64,000 bases of DNA, from contig CM061243.1 in NCBI GenBank assembly GCA_030848705.1, forward strand, positions 98,082,436 through 98,146,435. Reading direction: 5' to 3'. The notes under the pieces are model-generated. The model saw nothing but the letters and a program-made list of their open reading frames with translations. It ran no database searches and was not told where the DNA came from. Source of the stretch: Heracleum sosnowskyi. Its lineage: Eukaryota; Streptophyta; Magnoliopsida; Apiales; Apiaceae. This document shows positions 45,617 through 56,860 of the stretch, piece after piece; positions within the stretch are counted from its first letter, which is position 1, and every line of letters starts with the position of its first letter. The position numbers were made by a program, and so were the translations under genes.

Positions 45617-48600
45617 TTGACTATATTTTTCAATCCTGATATGGCAAATGGTTTTATAGGAAATGCTTTTATTCCTGATGAGGTTAGGTTTTTCTTACAT
45701 CAGAAAATGCCTACTTGTTATGGATTACTTTCTAATGCTATGGGGCAAGGCTCAACCCACCTTGTTCCTGACACAAGCATGCAACCTAAACAGTCTAAAC
45801 AGTTAACAACCACCTCTAATGTCTCTCAACAGACTTTAGTTGTAAAATCAAAGAAATCAGCTAGAACTGATGTGTCTGGAAGGCAATCAGGTTCAAAGGA
45901 TTTTTCCTCTACACCACTCACTAAAAAGAAGTTACAAGGGGGTGTACAAGGGGTCCTGGTGAAGAAAGTTGATAAGGTCGTTAAGGATGTTTCTGTGAGA
46001 AGGAAGTTAAAGTTGATTGATGAAAGTGATTCAGAGGATGATTTACCTATATCCTCTGTGATGAATGTGAACAAGGAAGTTGCTGATACTGCTACTAAAG
46101 CTGTGGTAACTTCATCAAAACCACAAAAGAAAAGGATATTATCAAAAAGCAGGTATCATATTCCTTTGACAGTGCAAATGAAGGATACTGATATTCAGAC
46201 ATCGAATCCTGATGAGTCATCTACTCCTGATGCTCTAGCAAATCCTGATGTTAGTATTCCTGATGCAACAACAAAAGTGGTCTCTATATCAGACTCTCCA
46301 GCCTCTCCATCTCAGATTAGAGAAATTTCTTGGGAGAAGGTTTCTAAAATTGCTTCCTTGGTTGGTCTTACACCATACTCAAAGAAAAAGAGGAATGCAG
46401 AGGAGTTAGTCTATCAGAGACAAAAGAAGCTGAAAGGATCAAGCCCACAAGAACCTGAATTTCAGAGTAATTCAGCAGCTACTGTTGATCCTGCCACACA
46501 AGAACCACTCAATCAAAGTTTGGGTGAAGGCTTAGCTAGTGGAATGGTCACACAAGAACCATTTTCTCAAAGGGAGAATGAAGACATCAACATTCCAGCT
46601 ACACAAGAACCATCTTCTCAAAGTGAAGATGCAGGCAAAGCTACAGCTTCTGTTGAAAGATTGGTCGAGAACATTGTCAATGAGGGAAGCACACAAGAAC
46701 CTTTAGCTCAAAGTGTTGAAGCAGCTTCTGAACCTCAAGCTCCACAAGAACCATTGGTAGAATATACTGATGCAAGCATATCATATCCTGACGATGTTCA
46801 TCCTTACGCTAGTGGTGCTCCTGATACAGAGCCTATATTGATACAGCCACTTCGTTCAAGACCAATGGATCATCCTATCTCAGAATCACAGGATAAACTG
46901 AAAGGTATTGCAATTCCTGATCCTGATTTTACTCATGGTACTGATGATGATGTTTCTGATGATAGTGATGATGATAATGAGAATCGAAAAGAGAAGGAAC
47001 AGCTTGCTACAGCACTCAAAATTAGTCTTGGAACTAATTTTGGTTCATCAAGTACATATATGGATGGCAATGCTTATACTGGGAAAGATCAGAGACAAGA
47101 TTTTTCTATTCCTTCCTTTGATCCTGCTGAGGCATTTAGACAGAATGAATGGAACAATACATGGCACAATTCTGATGAATCTATCAGTTTTTCTTCTGCT
47201 ATTGAACATGCCTATCAAGCAGTGAAATCTATAGAGAATCAAGACTTGAAGAATCATCTGAAGGCAACAACTCTGTTATCCAAGAGCCTGAAAAGTGAGA
47301 TTGATTCTATCAAGAGTTCAACTGATAAAGTGAGGACTGATATCTTTAATAATTTTACAAAGGTGCCTACTGCTTTACAATTGAGGGTAGTAGAATCCCA
47401 AGTGAAATCTGTTGTTTCAGAACAAACCTCAATCAACCAAAGAATTGATTCTCTGGATACTAAGGTAACTGACATTCAAGCCTCTCTTTCCTTAATTTTG
47501 AATTTATTATCAAATCCTGATGTCAAAAAGGGGGAGAAGGTTAGTCGGACAAAATGTACACCTGATCTAGTATTAAGGAATAGTGATGATGATACTGGAG
47601 ATGATGGTGGTGACAAAGTGATACAAGGAGAAACCTCTGATGCTGCAGTTTTGAAGTCTACAATTCAAACTTCTCAAAGTCAAACAACGCAGTCAACTTA
47701 TGTTTCTGATTCTGGAGTTAAGACAGTAAGAACATTGATGCAATCTCAGATCCTGACGGAAGAACAAATCCTGACACTTGGTCATGGACATATTCTTGCT
47801 ACAATTTCTGAAGGTGATGAAGATGTGATTATTGATAATCCTGAAGATGCATCAAATTTATTCCAGAAGTTTTCTACAAAAGACGGTAGAATTGTTACTC
47901 TTTATCACACTGATAAAAGAGTTCAACAATTATTTGCTAGAAAAGCACTCTCTACAGCAAGTGAAGAATATCCAGATCTCTCACATGAAGAATTTTTGAA
48001 ACTACAAAGAGAGACAATGGAAAGCTATACTGCTCCTGCTAGAGGTAGAGGAGGCAGAGGTAGGAGAGGAGCTAGAAGAAGTAGAAGAGGTTCTTCAACT
48101 CAAACAGTACCTAGACAGACAAGGTCTATAGGGTTAAGAATTGAAGAAATTCCTGAACCTATTCAAACTCTAGTAGTTCCTGACAGATCTACTTTTGGTG
48201 ATGATGGAAATATTGAAGAAGAACCTGAATTGAGAAGAAAATCGAGAAAATCAACTCTCTGCAATACAAATCAAATTGAAGAATCTAATCCTGATGTTGT
48301 TCCTGATAATATTCAAGATCCTGATGATTCTGAAATTCTGCAAGAGATTGATTTGATGATCTTATCTACTGTTGTTGATTCTCACAACAAGGAAGTAGAT
48401 GAAGAAGAAGAAGTCAGAATAAGAGAACTTACAAGAAGAACAAGTAGAGATTTCAATCTCTATTTACAAAGGCTTAAACTCTCGAATGAAAGAAAGTGGA
48501 GGAACCTAAGCAGACAAGAATCTTCACTGGAAAGAAGCTATGCTTTTGAAAAGGAAACAGACAAGAAGTGAAAACACATAAGTACACTGAGGTGTGATAC

Positions 48601-49402
48601 ACTTATCAATTTTCAGTATGGTGGAATTATTACAAGCGCTTCAAGTGTTGTTGATTTATCTGATATGGTTAGATCAAAAGCACTCTGGTTAAGGATGTTT
48701 TCAAATCTGAAGCAATTGTCAAGCAATTCAAGAGGAGGTATTGGACACAGGGATGCTGAATATCTAAATATGTCATATGTTGATCCTTACTCCTTAACTG
48801 AAATTGGAGGTACTTTAACTTCTGAAAACCTGAACAATTTACTAGCTGTTGATATAGTTATAGATTGTCATGATGGTTTTGAAAAGAAAGAAAAGCTTCT
48901 GTACTTCATGAAAGATGGTAGTGTGAAGATTCTATCTATTCAAGATCTGCTGATGAAAACTACACAGGAACTGAAATATGTTCATTATCTTTTGAGATCA
49001 AAGAATCAAATATGCAAAGTATGGAGTGACATGATTTTGTCAACAATAAGAAGAAGACTGGATGGAAACAGTAATTTCAATGGTAATTATATTCCCATGT
49101 ACTTAAATCAAAGAGGACAGGATGTGGAAATGCAAAGGGGTACTGCTGTTAAAGAAGTAAATTTTGGCATGACTCATCTTACTCTCAATCCTGATGGGAA
49201 GGAAATTGCTTATCTTATGCTAGAAGAGCATAGTCTTCAAAGAAACTCCATATTGAATCTCAGAGCAGCTATATACCAGATTAATGAGGAAGATGAAGAA
49301 CTCAGAAATCTTAAGGAAAGACTGATTCAAATTCTTGAAGAAAAAGAAGAAAATCTGTTATCCAACTTCTTGAAGATGAATTTGTTCTATCAAAGAGTCT
49401 AA
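45617..49402 (+). pseudogene. aORF of SIRE-E, N-terminally truncated (~1,260 codons)
   Basis: The frame is open from 45617, with a first ATG at 45641 (MANGFIGNAFIPDEVRFF), to TAA at 49402, interrupted only by TGA at 48569-48571 where SIRE-A has Trp. It aligns with the SIRE-A aORF from about residue 270 on. Shared blocks are EKMPTCYG/QKMPTCYG, VSGRQSGSKDFSSTPLT, the TQEP and NPD repeats, a coiled coil (INQRIDSLDTKVTDIQASLS), PARGRGGRGRRGARR and the ELKYVHYLLR C-terminal domain. The first ~250 residues are missing and replaced by the antisense ORF region. An Arg/Gly-rich segment in both copies suggests nucleic-acid binding; this is inference. Confidence 0.85.
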
Positions 49403-49499
49403 ACAGATAAGTTGTTGCTGCAGATTCTGTACATTTTGTATATATGTTTTTGACATCATTGAATATTTGGAATCTATACTTTATTTCACAAAGTATGAG

Positions 49500-49511
49500 A
49501 TTGGGGAAGAT
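49500..49511 (+). other. Purine tract of SIRE-E
   Basis: ATTGGGGAAGAT directly before the 3' LTR. One base interrupts the G run that is intact in SIRE-A (GGGGGAGAT). Confidence 0.8.
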
Positions 49512-49662
49512 TGTTAGATCAGAATTCAATGATCGTCAGGAGCTAGACTCAACTGATCAGGATTGCTGACGTCATCAGGATTACATGGTCGTCAGGATCA
49601 AGATACATGTCAGGACTGGGATCAGGATTGATCATCAGGACTGGAAGCTGATCAGGATTCCT
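49512..49662 (+). repeat. 3' LTR of SIRE-E, first 151 bp only
   Basis: Identical by eye to 38162-38312. At about 49660 it passes into a minus-strand copia pol fragment through the shared triplet repeat CCTCCTCC, so the rest of the LTR was deleted. Confidence 0.95.
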
Positions 49663-50196
49663 CCTCCTCCAGTTCCCCATTCAGAAAGGCACTTTTGACA
49701 TCCATTTGATAGACTTTGAAATTGGCATGGGTTGTATAGGCTAGGAATATCCTTATTGCTTCCAATCTAGCAACAGGGGCAAATGTTTCATCATAGTTTA
49801 TTCCTTCTTCTTGAGAATAGCCTTTAGCAACCATTCTAGCTTTATTCCTTGTAACTATGCCATTTTCATCTATCTTGTTTCTGAATACCCACTTTGTTCC
49901 TATAACACTTCTGTCTTTAGGTTTGGGCACCAGCTTCCATACTTTATTCCTCTCAAATTGGTTTAGCTCTTCCTGCATAGCTAAAACCCAATCTGGATCT
50001 AGAAGAGCATCCTCAACTTTCTTTGGTTCATCCTGTGAAAGAAAGCTACTGTATAAACATTCATCTTGAGTGGCTCTTCTAGTTTGGACTTTTGAGGTTG
50101 GATCACCAATTATTAGTTCAAATGGGTGATCCCTAGTCCATTTTCTTTGAGATGCAAGTGCATGCCTTGAAGATGTTGCCTCATTGTCATGAGTGT
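49663..50196 (-). pseudogene. SIRE-F: fragment of a copia pol (RT N-terminal half)
   Basis: A minus-strand open frame reads from the linker before RT (SSRHALASQRKW) through WVLAMQEELNQFERNKVWKL, GTKWVFRNKIDENG, ETFAPVARLEAIRIF and DVKSAFLNGELEEE, where it is cut by the SIRE-E LTR. It contains no stop. The upstream end is cut by the SIRE-G LTR at about 50197. It is close to, but distinct from, SIRE-E pol. Confidence 0.9.
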
Positions 50197-50675
50197 TGTT
50201 GGAAAATGATGATTTAATGAATGTATCAGAGTCGAGTGACATTAGTACCTACATCATCAATAGTTGACGACTGATGACATCATCATCAGTAGTGGATCAA
50301 ATCAGAAGGTATGATGATTGATATTGTTCCATGATTTCAGGAGAAGATTGATTTGCCAGGATATGTATCACCGAAGCTGTTATAGAAGATAAGCGACAAG
50401 AAGATCAATCTAATTAAATGAAGATTATTCTATGTAACAGAATGTGTAGTTGTCTGTGTATATAAACACGGGATAGGTTTTACGAGAGTAATAACTTTAC
50501 ACGAGTATTTTGAAAACCTAGCAGCTCTTAAGAACTCATAGTTTCTTGAGAGAGTTTGTATCAGTTTTTACAAAGATTAATAAAAACTGGTATTGATTGT
50601 TTTATATCTACTTATTCGATTATTTCATACGATTATATTCAACCCCCTTCTATAATCGATATCTACTGGGTAACA
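50197..50675 (+). repeat. 5' LTR of SIRE-G, ~480 bp
   Basis: It ends TACTGGGTAACA, one or two bases before the PBS. It has TATAAA at 50461-50466, an inverted repeat CTCTTAAGAA/TTCTTGAGAG (50525-50552, one G-U pair if RNA), AATAAA at 50579-50584 and CCCCCTTCTATAA near the end. The start is inferred. Confidence 0.8.
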
Positions 50676-50724
50676 ATTGGTATCAGAGAAGACCGATAAT
50701 ATTTACAAATCAGAAACGATCAAG

Positions 50725-53096
50725 ATGTCAGGAAACAGATATGAAACAATGAAGATCCCAATGTTGAAGAAATCTGAATTTTCAACATGGAAAGTTAAAA
50801 TGACAATGTATTTGGAAGCCTCAGATCCCGACTACATTGATAGGATAAATGATGGAGCATTTGTTCCAACCAAACCAGTTGCTGCAACTGAGACTACTCC
50901 TGCAAGTGTGGTTTTGAAAGAAAAGAAAGAATGGACGCCTGAAGACAAGGCAGCGATGCTGAAAGATGCAAAGGTTAGAAATATTTTGCATAATAGTTTA
51001 GATACTGTTTTATCTAACAGAGTTATTGCATGTAAGACTGCAAAGGAAATATGGGATGCCTTGGAAGTTCAATGTCAAGGAACTGAAGAAATTAAAAAGA
51101 ATAGAAGAGGTATTCTTATTCAATAATATTAACAGTTTGAAGCAAGGAATAACGAAGACATAACAGAAATCTATGATAGATTTCTCACTCTGCTGAACGA
51201 ACTCTCGCTTTTGGGAAAAGTGTATGACGTTGAAGATTCAAACGTCAAGTTTCTAAGATCTCTACCTATGGAATGGATAAATCAACAAAATCTTATAAGA
51301 CACACTTATAGGATGAATTTGATGACACTTGATGAGATCTATGGCAGGCTGAAAACATATGAACTGGAGATCAAGCAGAAGGAAGGTGTCAAGTCAAAAT
51401 CAAAATCTGTTGCTTTAAAGACTGAGTTAAAGGAAAAACACATGAATCAAAACAAAATGAAAGCCAAGGCACGAGTAGCTGTGGAATCAGATACTTATAC
51501 TGATGAAGATGAGAGTACTGATGAAGAGTCAGAAGAAGATTCTGACAGAGAACTAGTGCAAATGGTGTCCATGATGGTGAAAGGCTTCAGGAAGATGAAG
51601 TATGGTAAATTCAGAAAAGATGGAAGAACTTCAAAAGGAAATCAGTACTCTGACAAAAAGAGCAAGTTCAAGAAGAATGATCTTTCCAAAGTCAAGTGTT
51701 TCAATTGTGACAAAATGGGACATTATGCTACTGATTGCAAAAAGCCTAAAACTGGAAAGGCTTCTGGGAAGGCTCTTGTCACTTCAAGCAAAGGATGGAT
51801 GGATTCCTCTGATTCTGAAGAAGAAGAAGAAGAAGAAAAAGTCAACTATGCACTAATGGCTGAAATTCAGGAAATTTCTGATAAGGTACCTGAAACTACT
51901 TATGCTTTTGATACTGATAATATGCGTGAACTAAGGTCTTTTCTGAAAACCATGCATATTAGCTACAATAATCAGTCTAAAGAAAATATCAGAATCTTAA
52001 ATGAAGTAGCTGATGTTAAAAAGAGGAATGACTATTTAGAGGCTGAATTAGTAGTTTTGACAGATACTAAGAACCTGTGTGATAAACTCAAAAGGATAGA
52101 GATAGAACAGATGCTAAAAATAGAGTCTTTATAAAAGGAGTTAAAGAAAGAAAGAGAACAAATTAGAGTGTGGACTCATTCTGGTAAACAGACCCATCTT
52201 CTTTTGAATGATAAAAATTGGAAGAAATGCTTAGGATACAAAGAGAACAAGGAGAAAGAAAAAGAAAAAGTCACTTTATCCACACACATAAAGTTTGTTC
52301 CAGAAAGTGAAATAAAGAAAACTCTTCCTTTGAAGAAGGATCAAGTTCTAGTACTAAGGTAGTTTCTGAGGAAGAAATGACAGAAGAATTAGTTTCTGAT
52401 ACAGAGATTGAATAAATCTCTAGTGAAGAAAATAAATCATATTTCTCTAAAACTAGCACTGATATTCTTATGTATACTCATGCTAAAATTAGTACTGAAT
52501 CTGTAAAGAAAAGTGTCAAGAAAGAAAAGAACATAGGTCATCTCTCCTCTGGAAAGTTAAAGAAAAAAATTAGTGCAGCTACTGGTGTTAAAAATGAGAA
52601 AATTCCTAAAAGACACATAAACGGGAAACAGGGAATTGACAAGTCTAATGGTTATAAGTATATTCCTAATGCTCCAAGAAAGACATGTCATATTTGTGGC
52701 AACACTAATCATCTTGCCATTGATTGTAGGAAGAATAAAAAGAAGAGAGTTGATATTCCTATATCTGATGTTAGGAGTAGAAAAGTTGGTTATAAACCAC
52801 AGAATCCATGTTCTCACTGTGGTAGTAGTTGGCATTCAGTTTACACATGTAGTAGTTATCATAACTTGTATCATGACAATTATGTGCCTTTGTCCAAATT
52901 CAATAAAAGTGCAAGTTTTGATAATAAAGTGATTCTGTCATCTATGCATTTGTATGTTAAGAAAAACTCTGTTAAATCAAGTTCAACTGAATCAAAGTCA
53001 GTTGAAAATGTTTTAAGAAAAAATTCCGCTGCAATTCTTAACAAGAAATTGAAAAATAGAACCCAACAAGTGTGGGTTCTTAAAAATTCTAACTGA
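50725..53096 (+). pseudogene. Gag of SIRE-G, broken
   Basis: Start MSGNRYETMKIPML at 50725. Two TAA codons (51124-51126 and 51130-51132) replace Glu codons in the family block IQEYEQF; another TAA is at 52132-52134, and a frameshift lies between 52362 and 52470. The frame is otherwise well conserved with SIRE-E gag, including knuckles CFNCDKMGHYATDC (~51698), CHICGNTNHLAIDC (~52687) and CSHCGSSWHSVYTC (~52808). The linker has repeated TDE residues encoded by ACTGATGAA. It ends at TGA 53094-53096. Confidence 0.92.
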
Positions 53097-53108
53097 TTGA
53101 GATACTGA

Positions 53109-53266
53109 TTGCAGGGCAACAGGAAAAATGTTCTAGTTCTGGATAGTGGATGTTCAGGACATATGACTGGAAATAAGTCCCTGATGTCAGATTTTGAGAA
53201 GAAAGCTGGCCCAAAGGTTTCCTATGGAGATGGCAATATAGGACACACCTTGGGATATGGCAATAT
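53109..53266 (+). pseudogene. Pol of SIRE-G, protease start
   Basis: It begins after GATTGCAG|GG (candidate splice acceptor, AG at 53113-53114). VLVLDSGCSGHMTGNKSLMS contains the protease Asp. It is interrupted by Tekay-3 after GNI; the target duplication AATAT is at 53262-53266. Confidence 0.92.
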
Positions 53267-55523
53267 TGAAGTAACCCGAATTTTCAGGGTTTATTAATAT
53301 TATTATTTAAATATTTTATTGTTTTTCTCAAGAGGAGGAATGGTATTATGTGTATTTTATTCATCTAAATTTTTGTGAAAGCTGATTATTTTATCGATAT
53401 TGTCGAATTGAGTATGTTTTAGAATTTTGGGGATCGAATCGATATTTTAGTTGCGCAAAATTTTATCCGATATTTTATTCGGGTTCAAAGTTTTATTTTG
53501 TTTAAATTATAAAAGTATTCCAAAAGTTAGTATTTTATATTTTTGGAAGATTTCCAATAGTTGGAAATTTTTGGTATCAAAACGGTATTTTATTAGTACC
53601 AAAATTTTACCCGGTATCTTATCTGTGCCCCATTGATATTTGGGTGAGTTATAAAAGTATTCAAAAATTCAATATTTTTGCAATTCTGTAAAATCCGGGC
53701 TTTATAAAAATTTTGTGCATAATTAGTTCAATTTGAGGAGTAAATAATTTTTTTATATTTATCCGCTAATTGAATGGAAGTTATAATTTCGTACTAAAAA
53801 TATTTTAATGGTCGGGAATTATTTTTATATTATTGAGTATATTTGTTTTTATAATTTTCATTCGTTAAAGATCGTTTAGTACGAGACTATTTGGTGTTAG
53901 ATGGGATAATTGTGCCTAACATAACCTTATCTTTATCCTATTATGGGCCTGTTTGGGTACATAAACTTATACATTATAAGTTAATAAGAGCTTATAAGGG
54001 TTGTTTGTGTACTCAGCTTATTTGATAACTTATAACTTATAAATTGATAAGTTGAATGTTAGAAATCACCAACATTTTACTTAACTTATCAACTTATTCT
54101 TTGATTTCTTTATTTTTCTAATATTTTATATTTTTACATTTGTGTTTTTAAATATTTTTTTAATTTAAAATACAAGTATTCAAATCATTGTATTTAAAAA
54201 TTATTTTTTCAAATTTAATTTAGCAAATTTTTCACTAACTTATAAGTAAATTTATCCAAACACCCGTATAACTTATAAGAATTTATCAACTTATCACTTA
54301 TATGACACATACTCATTTTAAGCTATAAGTCAACTTTTTTGTGATACCCCCAAACACACACTATATCTAAACTAACTATTACTCAGTACATACACCACTC
54401 ACCCACAAACACAGCACACGCACACAAAAAAAAAAAAATCAAGAAATCAAAATGTTTGTTTTTTTTATTTTCTCTCTCATGTTTTTGAGGATCAAAGCCA
54501 ATTTTGAAGGTGATGTAGGAATCCAAATCCAAAGCTCGAGTACTCAAATCGAAGATCTTGAAGTCTAGTTTCATAATCTACCATCAGATTTCGTGTGGGG
54601 TAAAATTCTGAATTTCTATTATTTTTATTAAATTCGATTTATATATATTAAAATTTTGAATTTTTGTAAACTTGGTTGGTTGCTGATTTTGATGTTACCA
54701 TCGTGTATAGTACGTTTTTAAAGTCAATTTCATATATTATATGTTGAATTTAGAGTTCAGTAACGTATAGAAATCGAGGTTTGATTATCGTGTACTTCTT
54801 GTTCTTCGTGTTCTGGAGAATCAAAACTAATTTTGAAGGTGTTATTGATATCGGATTTTGGAGTTCAAGTAGTCGAATCGAAGATCTTATAATCTAGTTT
54901 CTGAATCTGTAATCAGTTTCATCAGAGGATAAATTTTCAATTTTATATAAATTTTTCTTTAATTCTGGAAAATAAATAAATTAGGGTTCATATTCAAAAA
55001 TTTGGGGCTTTTTGATTCTAAGTTTTTTCGCTTGTTTTGATGGCTGGGATAGCTTTATATGATTGTGTATAATCGTTTTACATGCTTAATTGAGTTGTTC
55101 TATCCCGTTTTTATTAAGTTCGTTTGTAAAGTTAGAGTTTAATTTTGAGTTATAAGTTAAATTGTGTGTTGTAATTTCCTAATGATTATATATGTATATT
55201 ATTGTGCTTTAAATGGTTTTAAAACAGCATTTAAAATTTTAGTGTTACTATCATTTAATTAGTAAGTTGGATTATTTTAAATGTGAAGTTGGTTTTAGCC
55301 TCGTTATTATGTATATTAAATGTGTGGAGTTTGTTAAGTGTGGAAGTTCAATTGTGATAGTGATTTTAATTTATTTTGTTTAATTCCCATTTTGGGGGAT
55401 CTGTTGAAGTACGATGGTTGTGGAATTCATGGTGTTGAATTACTGTTAAATATACAGGTCGTTTTAAATTGAGATTTTAGCGTGACGACCAAATTCCCTG
55501 ACCCCGGATTTGGGGGCGTCACA
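53267..55523 (+). repeat. 5' LTR of Tekay-3, 2,257 bp
   Basis: It ends with the Tekay block GACCCCGGATTTGGGGGCGT before CACA. It contains an AT-rich MITE-like insert at 53945-54361. ORFs here (53451-53636 and the antisense 54383-54574) recur in the other LTR and are not genes. Confidence 0.93.
53945..54361. mobile_element. MITE-like element inside the Tekay-3 LTR (left copy)
   Basis: It begins GGGCCTGTTTGGGTAC and ends CCCCCAAACACACAC, imperfect terminal inverted repeats around TGTTTGGGG/CCCCAAACA. The inside is AT-rich, with many ACTTATAA/TTATAAGT inverted copies. The flanks (TTAT and CTATAT) are too simple to define a target duplication. The same element is at 57539-57956, so it was in the LTR before the last transposition. 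Confidence 0.6.
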
Positions 55524-56860
55524 GTTGGTATCAGAGAAGGGTTATAGTAAACTAGAAACGAGAGTGTGTAGGTGTGTGTATAGTTATGTAAGAACGTCAG
55601 AGCTCATGTAGAGTTCGTGTTGGACTATTGGATATAGTACCAACGAGTAATTTAAGATATGGTTCTCGTTTGAGATAGTTGAGCATAGTTGAGCTGAGTT
55701 GGATAGAAATCCTTGCGACTGTAGATGTAAATGGTGGAATCTTCAGAGATTATTGCGGATCGACGATGACGTATGATATCGATAACTTTAGGACGTGTAG
55801 CAGAAGAACTTAGAATCACATGACGAGCCATCAGAGGAGCTGATAAAGAAGACATACCTGAAGACCTTGGCAATACCTTCCTTCTTAATAAATTATTTAA
55901 CACTCCTTTAAGTAAGACTTTTGTCTGTGAAAATATTCCGCCTTCTGAATTTATATTTGATATTGTGTTCACCTGTTATTGGGTTTCAAATGTGCTAAAG
56001 GCTGTCTTGATGCCTATTTTTTTCAGATTTCTAAAACCCTGTCAAGTTTTGATATTTGAATTTCTAATTTTCTTCAACCGTGAATAACACTATTATTGAT
56101 AAATCATCATTTCTTCGTATTGTGCCAGTAATTTCTTTTTCGGATATTCTTTTCTCCGGAAGTAGTACCTTTGGAATCTGTCCAGTTGTAATCCAGGGGT
56201 GTATCTGAGAATTTCTCATCAATTGATTGTTAATTTGACTTTAGACTCCTTTTATATTTCTCTACTCCAGCTGAGACGAACAACCCTATTTATAGGGGAC
56301 ACAAGGACTATCTGTCTGTGTGATAGAAGTTTGATGGGACGCCATCACTTGTGTGTTGTGCATCACAAGAAGGCTAATTACCTTTAGTAATGTCTTAACT
56401 AAGACACGCAACATTGGTTCATCTGATCATATTGGTCTCTCAGTGATTCTTTTATTTCAGAAAAGTTTGCTTTGAAATTTGTAATTTGATAACCACAATT
56501 GTGGGACACTAGTTACGATATGACATCTTTTCACTTTAAAATATCATGAATCTGATTATCTCAAATAATCTGGGAAGTATGCCAATCAGGTTGGAATTAG
56601 TTAACCTTTGCGATGGGATTACCAAGAGCCAAAGCGGATCAAGATGTGATTAGAATATTAGTAACGCATAACATGTAGTGGTACAACCGGATTTGCCCTA
56701 TATAGAGGAATCGGTAGAAATCCTAGATTAGAAAGAACAAGTATCAAAGATTAAATAGTTAGTATTCTTGCGGATGCAACAAGAGTTGGAAGTTATAAAA
56801 AGAACCTTAGTGACTTCTTCAGCTGATTCCGAGGACGGAATCCTTATAAGGTGGGTAGAT
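55524..56860 (+). other. Internal region of Tekay-3
   Basis: PBS TGGTATCAGAG at 55526-55536, then ~740 bp of leader, the hairpin module (56271-56350), ~100 bp matching the Tekay-2 leader, then unrelated sequence and a purine-rich stretch (AAGGTGGGTAGA, 56848-56859) before the 3' LTR. ORFs of 60-106 codons occur but none resembles a retroelement protein; the 62-codon ORF at 56199-56387 only overlaps the conserved RNA module. Confidence 0.85.
56271..56350 (+). other. Three-hairpin leader module, Tekay-3 copy
   Basis: CCCTAT-TT-ATAGGG (56284-56297), CTATC/GATAG hairpin (56308-56326) and GATGG-GACG-CCATC (56333-56346), preceded by CTGAGACGAACAA. About 740 bp after the PBS. Nearly identical to the Tekay-2 copy except for a shortened first palindrome. 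Confidence 0.78.

Larger units (their letters stand above)
38162..49662 (+). mobile_element. SIRE-E: near-complete SIRE-type copia element with aORF and antisense ORF
   Basis: Order: 5' LTR (38162-38722), PBS, gag (38772-41084), pol (41085-44438), spacer with an antisense ORF (44926-45312), aORF (45617-49402), purine tract, 3' LTR start (49512-49662). The 151 bp of 3' LTR present are identical to the 5' LTR by eye, so the insertion is recent. Coding damage is limited to one stop in pol, one in the aORF, and loss of the aORF N-terminus. The 3' end was lost where the LTR joins a minus-strand copia fragment. It inserted into the SIRE-C spacer. Confidence 0.93.

Noticed and set aside
56199..56387. 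62-codon ORF over the hairpin module in Tekay-3
   Set aside because: The frame is not kept in Tekay-1 or -2 because the first palindrome varies in length by non-multiples of three.
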